Made by a program: the position numbers and the translations under genes. DNA of 64,000 bases from Lolium rigidum (Eukaryota > Streptophyta > Magnoliopsida > Poales > Poaceae): positions 151,945,962 to 152,009,961 of the forward strand of contig NC_061512.1 in assembly GCF_022539505.1 (NCBI RefSeq), read 5' to 3'. Every line of letters starts with the position of its first letter. The stretch's first letter is position 1. Shown here piece after piece: positions 53,157 through 62,793 of this stretch. The notes beneath the pieces were generated by a model. It was not told the DNA's origin. It made no database searches and saw only the letters and a list, made by a program, of their open reading frames with translations.

Positions 53157-53951
53157 ATGGAAAACAACAAAAAAATTAGAGATCTTTATGAACTTTATAT
53201 TGAATTAGGACATGATGTGTTTGAAGAGAGAATTAAAAAACCCATGGAACTTTGTTTGCATAATAGTTGCAGCAATGTTATTAGCATGAAATCTTTGAAT
53301 ACTATTATTGCTAATGCTATGGAAGAATTTAAGCTTGGGGAAGCTGGTTGTGATATTTTTAGTCCCCCAAGTTTTGAGGAGAAAATTTTCTTTGATGATA
53401 CTTTGCCTCCCATTTATGATGATTATAATGATAGTGGTATTTTAGTGCCACCTACTATGGAGGATAAAGTTTATTATGATTATACCATGCCTGCAATTTA
53501 TGATAATTACAATGATGGTTGTGATAGTTTTACTCCCACTATTACTAATAAAATTGATTATGCTTATGTGGAGAGTAATGATACTTTTATGCATGTGAAT
53601 AAGAATGCTTTATGTGATAGTTATATTGTTGAGTTTGTTCATGATGCTACTGAAAGTTATTATGAGAGAGGGAAACATGGTTATATGCATCTTAATAATA
53701 TTAAGTTTCCCCTCTTTATGCTTAAAATCTTGAATTTGCGCTTGTCTTGTTTTCCTATGCTTATTGCATTATGCTTACATGACTTGTTTATTTACAAGAT
53801 TCCTTTTCATAGGAAGTGGGTTAGACTTAAAAGTGTTTCTTATTTGCTTTTGATGCTCTCTTTTGCTTCAACTCTTATTTCTAGCGCGAGCGTCATTAAA
53901 ATTACTGAGCCCATCTTAATGGCTATAAAGAAAGCACTTCTTGGGAGATAA
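53157..53951 (+). CDS. Asp/Tyr-rich retroelement protein of unknown function (element C copy)
   Basis: Intact 264-residue frame with ATG 53157 (MENNKKIRDLYELYIELGHD). Order of parts: a basic amphipathic N-terminus (1-35), a helical segment ending LGEAGCDIFSPPS (about 45-72), acidic EEKIFFDDTLPPIYDDYND (74-92) with a second copy MPAIYDNYND at 111-120, NKIDYAYVESN (131-141), a YIVEF/SYYERGKHG region (156-175), a hydrophobic segment 191-213, the basic KIPFHRKWVRLK (214-225), a second hydrophobic segment 228-247 and a short tail. The base composition is AT-rich, as in the rest of the element. No gag, pol or recognised envelope motif is seen. Two membrane-like segments separated by a basic loop suggest membrane association; this is inference. 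The C-terminus is longer than in the element A copy. Confidence 0.6.
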   Translation: MENNKKIRDLYELYIELGHDVFEERIKKPMELCLHNSCSNVISMKSLNTIIANAMEEFKLGEAGCDIFSPPSFEEKIFFDDTLPPIYDDYNDSGILVPPTMEDKVYYDYTMPAIYDNYNDGCDSFTPTITNKIDYAYVESNDTFMHVNKNALCDSYIVEFVHDATESYYERGKHGYMHLNNIKFPLFMLKILNLRLSCFPMLIALCLHDLFIYKIPFHRKWVRLKSVSYLLLMLSFASTLISSASVIKITEPILMAIKKALLGR

Positions 53952-56499
53952 CCCATGTTTTTTTTTATTTTGCTACTGTTTTGTTGTGTCTTGGAAGTTG
54001 TTATTACTGTAGCAACCTCTCCTTATCATGTTTATTTCGTTGTTGTGCCAAGTAAAGTCTTTGATAGAAAAGTTGATACTAGATTTGGATTTCTGCGCAG
54101 AAACAGATTTTTAGCTGTCATGAATTTGAGTTGATCTCTCTGTAGGAAACTCGTAAAATCCTGAAAAATTCATGCGTGATCCTCAGATATGTACGCAACT
54201 TTCGTTCAACTCGAGCTTTTCCATCTGAGCATGTTAAGTGCCTCGAAAAAATTCGTCTTTACGGACTGTTCTGTTTTGACAGATTCTGCCTTTTATTTCG
54301 CATTGCCTCTTGTACTCGTGTTGAGTGGATTTCTTTGCTCCATTAAATTTCAGTAGCCTTGGGTAATGTCCGGAAGTGTTGGGAATGATTGTGTCCTTGC
54401 TGAACATGTGAATTTTTGATTATGCACTAACCCTCTAATGAGATTGCTTTGAGTTTGGTGTGAAGGAAGTTTTCAAGGATCAAGAGAGGAGGATGATATG
54501 ATATGATCAAGAAGAGTGAATAGTCTAAGCTTGGGAATGCCCCCGTGGTTCACCCCTACATATTTCAAGAAGACTCAAGCGTCTAAGCTTGGGGATGCCC
54601 AAGGCATCCCCTTCTTCATCAGCAACTTATCAGGTCACCTCTAGTGAAACTATATTTTAATTCTGTCACATGTTATGCACTTTACTTGGAGCGTCTGTGT
54701 GCTTTTATTTTCGTTTTTTTATTTTCATTATCTGAATAAATCGGATCCAAACATCCTTGTGTGGGAGAGAGACACGCTCCTCTTTTTCATTTGAACACTC
54801 GTGTTCTTCGTTTTTCATGTTCATGGCAAAAGTTGAAAGCCGCAGCACTTATTGTTATTTGGTTGGAAACAGAAAATGCTTCATGTGGTGATTGGTATAT
54901 TGTCTTGAATAATTTGATAATTGGCAATTGTTTTGAGCTCTCAAGTAGATCATGTTTAAGCTCTTGCATCATGTAGTTTAAACCTATTAGTGGAGAACTA
55001 CCGTAGAGCTTGTTGAAATTTGGTTTGCATGATTGGTCTCTCTAAGGTCTAGATATTTTCTGGTAAAAGTGTTTGAACAACAAGGAAGACAGTGTAGAGT
55101 CTTATAATGCTTGCAATATGTTCTTATGTAAGTTTTGTTGTACAGGTTTATACTTGTGTTTACTTCAAACAACCTTGCTAGCCAAATCCTTGTACTGAGA
55201 GGGAATGATTCTCGTGCATCCAAAACCTTGAGCCAAAACCTATGCCATTTGTGTCCACCATAACTACCTATTATGTGGTATTTTTCTGCCATTCCAAAGT
55301 AAATTGCTTGCGTGCTACCTTTAAAATTTCATTCCTTGTCTTTGCAATACATAGCTCATGGGAAAGTAGCCTAAAAACTATTGTGGTAATGAATATGTCT
55401 CTTATGTATCTTAGTTCTTATAAGTTGCTTGTTGAGTGGTAACCATGTTTCTGGGGACGCCATCAACTTTTTGTTGAATATCATGTGAGTTGCTATGCAT
55501 GTTCGTCTTGTCTGAAGTAAGGGAGATTTCTCATGATTAAATGGTTTGAGTATGCATATTGTTAGAGAAGAACATTGGTCCGCCAACCAAAGCCATGTAT
55601 CATGGTGGAAGTTTCAGCTTGGACATTAATCCTCAATCTCTTATGAGAATATTATCTGTTGTTGAATGCTTAAAGCATTAAAGAGGAGTCCATTATCTGT
55701 TTTCTATGTTGTCCCGGTATGGATGTCCTTAAGTTGAGATCTATCAAAGTTGAGAAATCAAATGCGATCTATCTCCTTGGATCTTTGTACATGTGGCATA
55801 GAGGTACCCCTTTGTGACACTTAGTTGAAACATATGTAATGCAATGATAATCCATGGAAGTCCGAGCTAATTAGGACAAGGTGCGGGCACTATTGGTATT
55901 CGATGCATGAGGCTTGCAACTTATAGGAGGTTTTATGCATAACACATATGAATTATTACTACCGTTGACAAAATTGTTTCCATGTTTTCAAAATAAAAAG
56001 CTCTAGCACATGAGTAATCCTGCTTCCTCTCGCGAAGGGCCTTTCTTTTACTTTATGTTGAGTCGGTTTACCTACTTCTTTCTATCTTAGAAGCAAACAC
56101 TTGTGTCAACTGTGTGCATTGATTCTTACATACTTGCTTATTTGCACTCATCATATTACTTTGTATTGACAATTATCCATGAGATGTACATGTTGAAAGT
56201 TGAAAGCAACTGCTGAAACTTAAATCTTCCTTTGTGTTGCTTCAAAACCTTCTATTAAGAATCTATTGCCTTATGAGTTAACTCTTATGCAAGACTTATT
56301 GATGCTTGTCTTGAAAGTACTATTCATGAAAAGTCTTTGCTATATGATTCAGTTGTTTAATCATTATCTTTACCATTGCTTTGAATCACTTCATTCATCT
56401 CATATGCTTTACAATAGTATTGATCGGGATTATGATAGTAGCATGTCACTTCAGAAATTATCCTTATTATCGTTTACCTACTCGAGGGCGAGTAGGAAC
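53952..56499 (+). other. 3' non-coding region of element C
   Basis: No gene. Blocks conserved with A and B: 54261-54288 (ACGGACTGTTCTGTTTTGAC), polypurine-like copies at 54526-54540 and 54584-54598, a hairpin at 54591-54611, and 56010-56070 (CGAAGGGCC then TTTACTTTATGTTGAGTCGG). Confidence 0.6.
54591..54611 (+). other. hairpin containing an internal polypurine-tract copy (element C)
   Basis: Perfect 9-bp stem GGGGATGCC/GGCATCCCC, loop CAA, identical to that of element A although the surrounding DNA has diverged. Confidence 0.7.
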
Positions 56500-56514
56500 T
56501 AAGCTTGGGATGCT

Positions 56515-57424
56515 TGATACGTCTCAAACGTATCTATAATTTCTTATGTTCCATGCTAGTTTTATGACAATACTCACATGTTTTACATACACTTTATATC
56601 ATTTTGATGCATTTTCCGGGACTAACCTATTAATAAGATGCCGAAGCGCCAGTTCCTGTTTTCTGCTGTTTTTGGTTTCAGAAATCCTACACAGGAAATA
56701 TTCTCGGAATTGGACGAAACAAAAGCCCACGGCCATATTTTCCACGGAGGGTTCCATAACATTGAAGGATAGTCGGAGGCGGCTAGCAGGGGACCCACAC
56801 GATAGGGGGGCGCGGGCCCACCCCTTGCCGCGCCACCATGTGGTGTGGGCACCCCCTGGCTCCTCTGAGGCCTCCCTTCCGCCTATATATTCTCCCCATC
56901 GCGAAAACCCTAAATCATCAAGTTATATTCCACGAAGAGTTCCGTAGCCGCCGCCATCGCGAAGACAAGTTTCGGGGGACAGAATCTCTGTTCTGGCACG
57001 CCGTCGGGACGGGGAATTGCCCCCGGAGTCATCTCCATCGACACCACCGCCATCTTCATCGCCGTTGCTGTCTCCCATGATGAGGAGGGAGTAGTTCTCC
57101 CCGAGGCTGAGGGCTCTACCGGTAGCTATGTGGTTCATCTCTCTCTCCCATGGTGTGATCTTTATGTGATCATGAGCTTTGTATCACTATTAATCTATGT
57201 GCTACTCTAGTGATGTTATTAAAGTAGTCTATTCCTCCTCCATGATGTAAAGTTGACAGTATGTGCATCAAGTAGTACTTGGCGTAGGTTATGATTGTAA
57301 TCTCTTGTAGATTATGAAGTTAACTATTACTATGATAGTATTGATGTGATCTATTCCCCCTTTCATAGCTATTGTTGATAGTGTGTATGCTATGTTAGTA
57401 CTCGGTCTAAATTGCAACGGTCTA
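56515..57424 (+). repeat. 3' LTR of element C, first 910 bp
   Basis: Preceded by the tract TAAGCTTGGGATGC (56500-56513). Matches the 5' LTR start to finish, with TATA-like CTATATAT at 56883-56890, and breaks off at CGGTCTA where element E begins. The 5' LTR continues TTATGCACTC at the same point. Confidence 0.88.
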
Positions 57425-58933
57425 TGATACGTCCAATTTGCATCACTATTTTATATCATAATTTGCTGTTATTCATTGATATATTTCATATTTGGAGATG
57501 ATACTTACGTTATTTCATCTATTTTGCATGTTTCATGATTATTGGAGGATCGTGCACCGGAGCCAGGATTCTCGTCGGAAAAAGCATCGTCGAACGCAAT
57601 ATTTCGGAAGATCAACAATTGACGGGAATTACACGAAAAATCCTATTTTTCCGGATGACGAAGGGAGCCGGAAGGGGAGCCGAGGAGGGCCGCCATGGGC
57701 CCCCTCACAGGCCGGCGCGGGCCCTGCCCGGCCGCGCCGCCTCGTGAGGAGGGGGGCCCACAGCCCCTCTCGCCTCCTTTTCTTCGCGTATGCCTTCGTC
57801 CCGAAAACCTAAGCCGCAGAGGGTACGTCGCGAAGAGTCACGGCCGCCTCGCGCGGGCGGAGAACACCGAAGAGAAAAGAGCTCTCCGGCAGGCTGAGAT
57901 CTGCCGGGGAAATTCCTCCCGGGAGGGGAAATCGACGCCATCGACACCGTCATCGAGCTGGACATCATCTCCATCACCATCACCATCATCTTCATCATCA
58001 TCACCGCCATCTCCACCGCTGCACCTCGTCACCGCTGTAACAATTTGGGTTTGATCTTGATTGTTTGATAGGGGAAACTCTCCCGGTGTTGATTTCTACT
58101 TGTTATTGATGCTATTGAGTGAAACCGTTGAACCAAGGTTTATGTTCAGATTGTTATTCATCATCATATCACCTCTGATCATGTTCCATATGATGTCTCG
58201 TGAGTAGTTCGTTTAGTTCTTGAGGACATGGGTGAAGTCTAAATGTTAGTAGTGAAGTATGGTTGAGTAATATTCAATGTTATGATATTTAAGTTGTGGT
58301 GTTATTCTTCTAGTGGTGTCGTGTGAACGTCGACTACACGACACTTCACCTTTATGGGCCTAGGGGAATGCATCTTGTACTCGTTTGCCAATTGCGGGGT
58401 TGCCGGAGTGACGAAACCCGAGCCCCCGTTAGTATATCGATGCAGGAGGGATAGCAGGATCTCGCAGTTTAAGGCCGTGGTTAGATTTATCTTAATTACT
58501 TTCTTGTAGTTGCGGATGCTTGCAAGGGGTATAATCACAAGTATGTATTAGTCCTAGGAAGGGCGGTACATTAGCATAGGTTCACCCACACAACACTTAT
58601 CAAAACAATGAAGATTAATCAGCCGTATGTAGCGAAAGCACTAGACTAAAATCCCGTGTGTCCTCGAGAACGTTTGGTCATTATAAGTAAACAAACCGGC
58701 TTGTCCTTTGTGCTAAAAAGGATTGGGCCACTCGCTGCAATTGTTACTCTCGCACTTTACTTACTCGTACTTTATTCATCTGTTACATCAAAACCCCCTG
58801 AATACTTGTCTGTGAGCATTTACAGTGAATCCTTCATCGAAACTGCTTGTCAACACCTTCTGCTCCTCGTTGGGATCGACATTCTTACTTATCAAAGATA
58901 CTGCGATACACCCCCTATACTTGTGGGTCATCA
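57425..58933 (+). repeat. 5' LTR of element E
   Basis: Lacks the terminal palindrome of the A/B/C group. GC-rich centre 57650-57960, then a (CAT/CAC)-rich run CATCACCATCACCATCATC near 57970-58008. The same LTR occurs inverted at 61279-62793. Confidence 0.9.
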
Positions 58934-58944
58934 AGACTATTTTC

Positions 58945-58962
58945 TGGCGCCGTTGCCGGGGA
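58945..58962 (+). other. primer binding site of element E
   Basis: TGGCGCCGTTGCCGGGGA starts 11 nt after the LTR end and is an exact complement of the tRNA-Asp 3' end, as used by Athila-type elements. Confidence 0.9.
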
Positions 58963-59049
58963 GTGAAGCGCTATTGGTAAGTGGAATTGGTAAGGGAAAT
59001 TTCTACTGTTTGTGCTGATTTTATTTCTGCCTGTCTGCTATAACTCATT

Positions 59050-59998
59050 ATGGAGAGATCTTCTCTTGAGTGTTTATTTGGGAAATCTACTACTACCGCA
59101 AAGGTAGTGGATGAGGCGCTGGTAAGGAAGAATTACCATACAAAATACCTATGAAGATTATTGAACGTGTAGTGGCTAACCGTTATAGGGGATGGAACTG
59201 TCCACCCTGGAGATCATTTACTGTTCTTACATGAATTATGCGGTTTATTCAAGTGTGCAGGTATTGCTATGGATGAAGTGAGGAAGAAACTATTCTCTGT
59301 ATCGCTGTCTGGTAAAGCAGCGCATTGGTATAAATTACTGGATAATGGGGATTCTCTTGAATGGAATGATATTGTGCCCCGGTTTTATTCTAAGTTCTAT
59401 CCTCCAAGTGAGATTCACAAGGATCGGAATCGCATATATAATTTTTGGCCTCATGAAGGAGAAAGTATTGCCCAAGCGTGGGGGAGATTGAAGTCTTTAA
59501 TGCTCAAATGCCCCATTCATGAGCTTCCTGGTAATATTATTATTGATAATTTCTATGCAAGACTTTCTTTTCAAGACAAGACCTTGCTTGGATACTTCTT
59601 GTTCCGGATCATTTACACGCAACAAGGAAGAGTTTAAAAGGGACCTTCTTAATCGGATCCAAGAAAATACCGAAGGATGGGAGAACGACAAGGATAGAGA
59701 ATCGGTATAAATTATGATTATAAATGCATTGAAGCTTTTATGGATACTCGATAAATTTCGTAATATGAGTGCTACTTATGGTCTTGATTCTCAAGTTGCT
59801 GCAAATCTTTATAAAGCTTTTGCTTCTCATTATGAATTGCCTAAGAAGAACTTTGATAAGTATCATGAACCGTATAAAGATAAAATTGATTCATCTATAA
59901 ATAAATGTGTTGTAGTTGAAACTGTTGATCATGTTATTCCCGAAGCTTATATTGAAAAAACTCCTTTCCCTGCTAAAATGAAGGAGTACTCGTTATAA
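59050..59998 (+). pseudogene. gag of element E, several frameshifts
   Basis: Opens MERSSLECLFGKS at 59050 and soon meets a stop. The recognisable gag core lies at 59269-59590: MDEVRKKLFSVSLSGKAAHWYKLL, WNDIVPRFYSKFYPP, and SIAQAWGRLKSLMLKCPIH with a C-terminal FYARL. This is the retrotransposon gag pattern (LF.xSLxGxAxxWyxxL, FxxKFfPP, AWxRfkxLxxxCPhH). A frame change near 59585 moves the reading to another frame (GSFTRNKEEFKRDLL), with a stop at 59708 and further frame to 59998 (ending PFPAKMKEYS). Dead copy. Confidence 0.8.
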
Positions 59999-60003
59999 AT
60001 AGT

Positions 60004-60648
60004 GCGGTTCATAAAAGTGAAAAGAAACCTATAGAACCCGAAGAACAAATAAAAGTTGAACCTGCTGTTGCAATTGTTAAAGATCTTGTGACTGAAAATG
60101 TAGAGGATGGTCATATTATTTTCTGTGAAGATGCCTCTAATATTGTTTCGCATCCTAATAAGTCTAGGAAAGCTAGTGTTCCTATGCTATCTGTTAGAAT
60201 TGGTGATCATTGTTATTATGGTTTATGTGATATTGGTGCAAGTATTAGTGCTATTCCTTATGAGCTTTACACGGAGATTATGCACGAAATTGGTTCTTGT
60301 GAACTTGAAGATATTGATGTGGTTATTTGGCTGGCTAATAGAGAAACTATCTCTCCTATTGGTATTATTCGAGATGTGGAAGTTCTATGTGGTAACATTA
60401 AATATCCTGCTGACTTTTTGGTACTTGGTTCTGCTGCTAGTAAATATTGTCCTATCATTTTTGGTAGACCTTTTCTAAATACTTGTGGAGCTATTATAGA
60501 TTGCAAGAAAGAGAAAAATTTGACTAAATTTGCTGGTGAATCTTATGAGTTTAACTTCTCTAAATTTACCAAAACTCCTTATAAAATTGATTCGCCTAAT
60601 AGTGATTTTAAAGTTGAACAAGTGTGCATCTATTGCTCTTGCTCCTAG
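60004..60648 (+). pseudogene. retroviral-type aspartic protease region of element E
   Basis: Open frame after the gag stop. Contains PMLSVRIGDHCYYGLCDIGASISAIPYEL, where D-I-G-A-S is the aspartic protease active-site triad, then VIWLANRE, GIIRDVEVLCG and PIIFGRPFLNTCGAIID, the IFGRPFL box of Athila proteases. The domain itself looks intact, but it is cut off by stops and frame changes from gag on the left and RT on the right (shift near 60640), so it cannot form part of a normal polyprotein. Confidence 0.82.
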
Positions 60649-60763
60649 TAATCCTTTGCAAGCAACATTTGGAGAATAGTGAGAGTGAAGTTTTTAGGGA
60701 AGAAAGAGACGAGCTTGATGAAATTTTCCTTCGCCAACCTATTCTTAAGCATGATTTACCTAG

Positions 60764-61278
60764 GTGGAAGACTTGGGTACAACACCACCACCAAAGGAAG
60801 ATCCTGTCTTTGATTTAAAACCATTGCCTGATAATCTTAAATATGCTCATATTGATGATAAGAAAATATATCCTGTTATTATTAGTTCTAAGCTTTCAGA
60901 GTTTGAAGAAGAAAGGTTATTGGAGATATTGAAGAAACACCGAGGTGCTATTGGCTACACTCTTGATGACTTGAAGGGGATTTCTCCCTCTATTTGCCAA
61001 CACGCCATTAATATGGAAGATGATGCGAAGCTCGTTGTTGAACCTCGGCGTCGTCTAATTCCTAAGATGAAGGATGTGGTAAGAAATGAGGTATTAAGAC
61101 TCCTTGAAGCTGGTATTATATATCCTATTGCTGATAGTAGATGGGTTAGTCCCGTGCATTGTGTTCCTAAGAAAGGAGGAATGACTGTTGTGCCTAATGA
61201 TAATGATGAGCTCATACCTCAAAGAGTAGTTGTAGGTTATAGAATGTGCATTGATTATCGAAAAGTTAATAAGGTTAC
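60764..61278 (+). pseudogene. start of reverse transcriptase of element E, interrupted
   Basis: Reads LPDNLKYAHIDDKKIYPVII, EERLLEILKKHRGAIGYTLDDLKGI, ICQHAINMEDDAK, then KDVVRNEVLRLLEAGIIYPIADSRWVSPVHCVPKKGG and GYRMCIDYRKVNKVT. These are the conserved N-terminal motifs of a Gypsy/Athila RT (RR...P.M..VV..EV..LL.AGIIYPI..S.WVSPV..VPKKGG and the DYRK box). Insertion of F follows immediately, so the catalytic YxDD region is absent from the window. Confidence 0.88.
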
Positions 61279-62793
61279 TGATGACCCACAAGTATAGGGG
61301 GTGTATCGTAGTATCTTCGATAAGTAAGAATGTCGATCCCAACGAGGAGCAGAAGGTGTTGACAAGCAGTTCGATGAAGCAATCACTGTAAATGCTCACA
61401 GACAAGTATTCAGGGGGTTTTGATATAACAGATGAATAAAGTACAAGTAAGTAAACTGCGAGAGAAATAATTGCAGCGAGTGGCCCAATCCTTTTTAGCA
61501 CAAAGGACAAGCCGGTTTGTTTACTTATAATGACCAAACGTTCTCGAGGACACACGGGATTTTAGTCTAGTGCTTTCGCTACATACAACTGATTAATCTT
61601 CATTGTTTTGATAAGTGTTGTGTGGGTGAACCTATGCTAATGTACCGCCCTTCCTAGGACTAATACATACTTGTGATTATACCCCTTGCAAGCATCCGCA
61701 ACTACAAGAAAGTAATTAAGATAAATCTAACCACAGCCTTAAACTCCGAGATCCTCGCGATCCCTCCTCGCATCGATATACCAACGGGGGCTTAGGTTTC
61801 GTCACTCCGGCAACCCCGCAATTGGCAAACGAGAACAAGATGCATTCCCCTAGGCCCATAAATGGTGAAGTATCGTGTAGTCGACGTTCACACGACACCA
61901 CTAGAAGAATAACACCACAACTTAAATATCATAACATTGAATACTACTCAACCATAATTCACTACTAACATTTAGACTTCACCCATGTCCTCAAGAACTA
62001 AACGAACTACTCACGAGCCATCATATGGAACATGATCAGAGGTGATATGATGATGAATAACAATCTGAACATAAACCATGGTTCAATATTTTCACTCAAT
62101 AGCATCAATAACAAGTAGAAATCAGTACCGGGAGAGTTTCCCCTATCAAACAATCAAGATCAAACCCAAATTGCTACGGCGGTGACGATGTCCAGCGGTG
62201 GAGACGGCGGTGATGATGGTGGAGATGATGATGGTGGTGATGGAGATGATGTCCAGCTCGATGGCGGTGACGATGGCGTCGATTTCCCCCTCCGGGAGGG
62301 AATTTCCCCGGCAGATTCCTGCCCGCCGGAGAGCTCTTTTCTCTCCGGTGTTCTCCGCCCCGCAGAGGCGGCTGTAACTCTTCGTGAGGATCCCTCTGTG
62401 GCTTAGGTTTTCGGGACGAAGGGTTTCGCGAAGAAAAGGAGGCGAAAGGGGCTGTGGGGCCCCCACACCACAAGGTGGCGCGGCCATGCCATGGGCCGCG
62501 CCGCCCTATGGTCTGGGCCCACCTTGGGTCCAGCTGGCTCCCCTTCCGGCTTCCTTCGTCATCCGGAAAAATAGGATTTTTGGTGAAATTTCCTTCCACA
62601 GCTTGATCTTCCGAAATATTGCATCCCGACGGTGCTTTTTCCAGCAGAATCTCGGCTCCGGTGCGCGATCTCCAAATAATCATGAAACATGCAAAATAGA
62701 TGAAATAACATAAGTATTATGTCCCAATATGAAATATATCAATGAATAACAACAAATTATGATATAAAATAGTGATGCAAATTGGACGTATCA
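61279..62793 (-). repeat. 3' LTR of element F
   Basis: 1515 bp, close in sequence to the E LTR but in reverse orientation, with scattered differences (for example in the GC-rich centre 62280-62560 and the trinucleotide run near 62195-62270). Forms a long inverted repeat with 57425-58933. Confidence 0.9.

Larger units (their letters stand above)
50064..57424 (+). mobile_element. element C: Athila-like non-autonomous element, interrupted in its 3' LTR
   Basis: 5' LTR 50064-52983 (net 1516 bp after removing a 1399-bp solo LTR and its TSD). Interior 52984-56514. 3' LTR from 56515, cut at 57424 by element E; the rest lies beyond the window, so the right TSD is not visible (left candidate AGCAT at 50059-50063). 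Like element A it encodes only the Asp/Tyr-rich protein, has no gag or pol, and shares A's 3' non-coding region. It interrupts the coding frame of element G. Confidence 0.88.
57425..61278 (+). mobile_element. element E: Athila-type retrotransposon, decayed, interrupted in RT
   Basis: 5' LTR 57425-58933 (1509 bp, TGATACGTCCAATTTGCATC...GTGGGTCATCA), inserted into the 3' LTR of C with left TSD candidate GTCTA (57420-57424). A perfect tRNA-Asp PBS follows, then gag, protease and the start of reverse transcriptase, all with frameshifts or stops. Element F interrupts it at 61279, directly after the RT motif IDYRKVNKVT. The rest of pol, the 3' end and the 3' LTR lie beyond the window. Confidence 0.88.

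Noticed and set aside
57961..58010. CAT/CAC-rich run as a His-repeat coding sequence
   Set aside because: Lies in the LTR leader, differs between the E and F LTRs and has no conserved frame.
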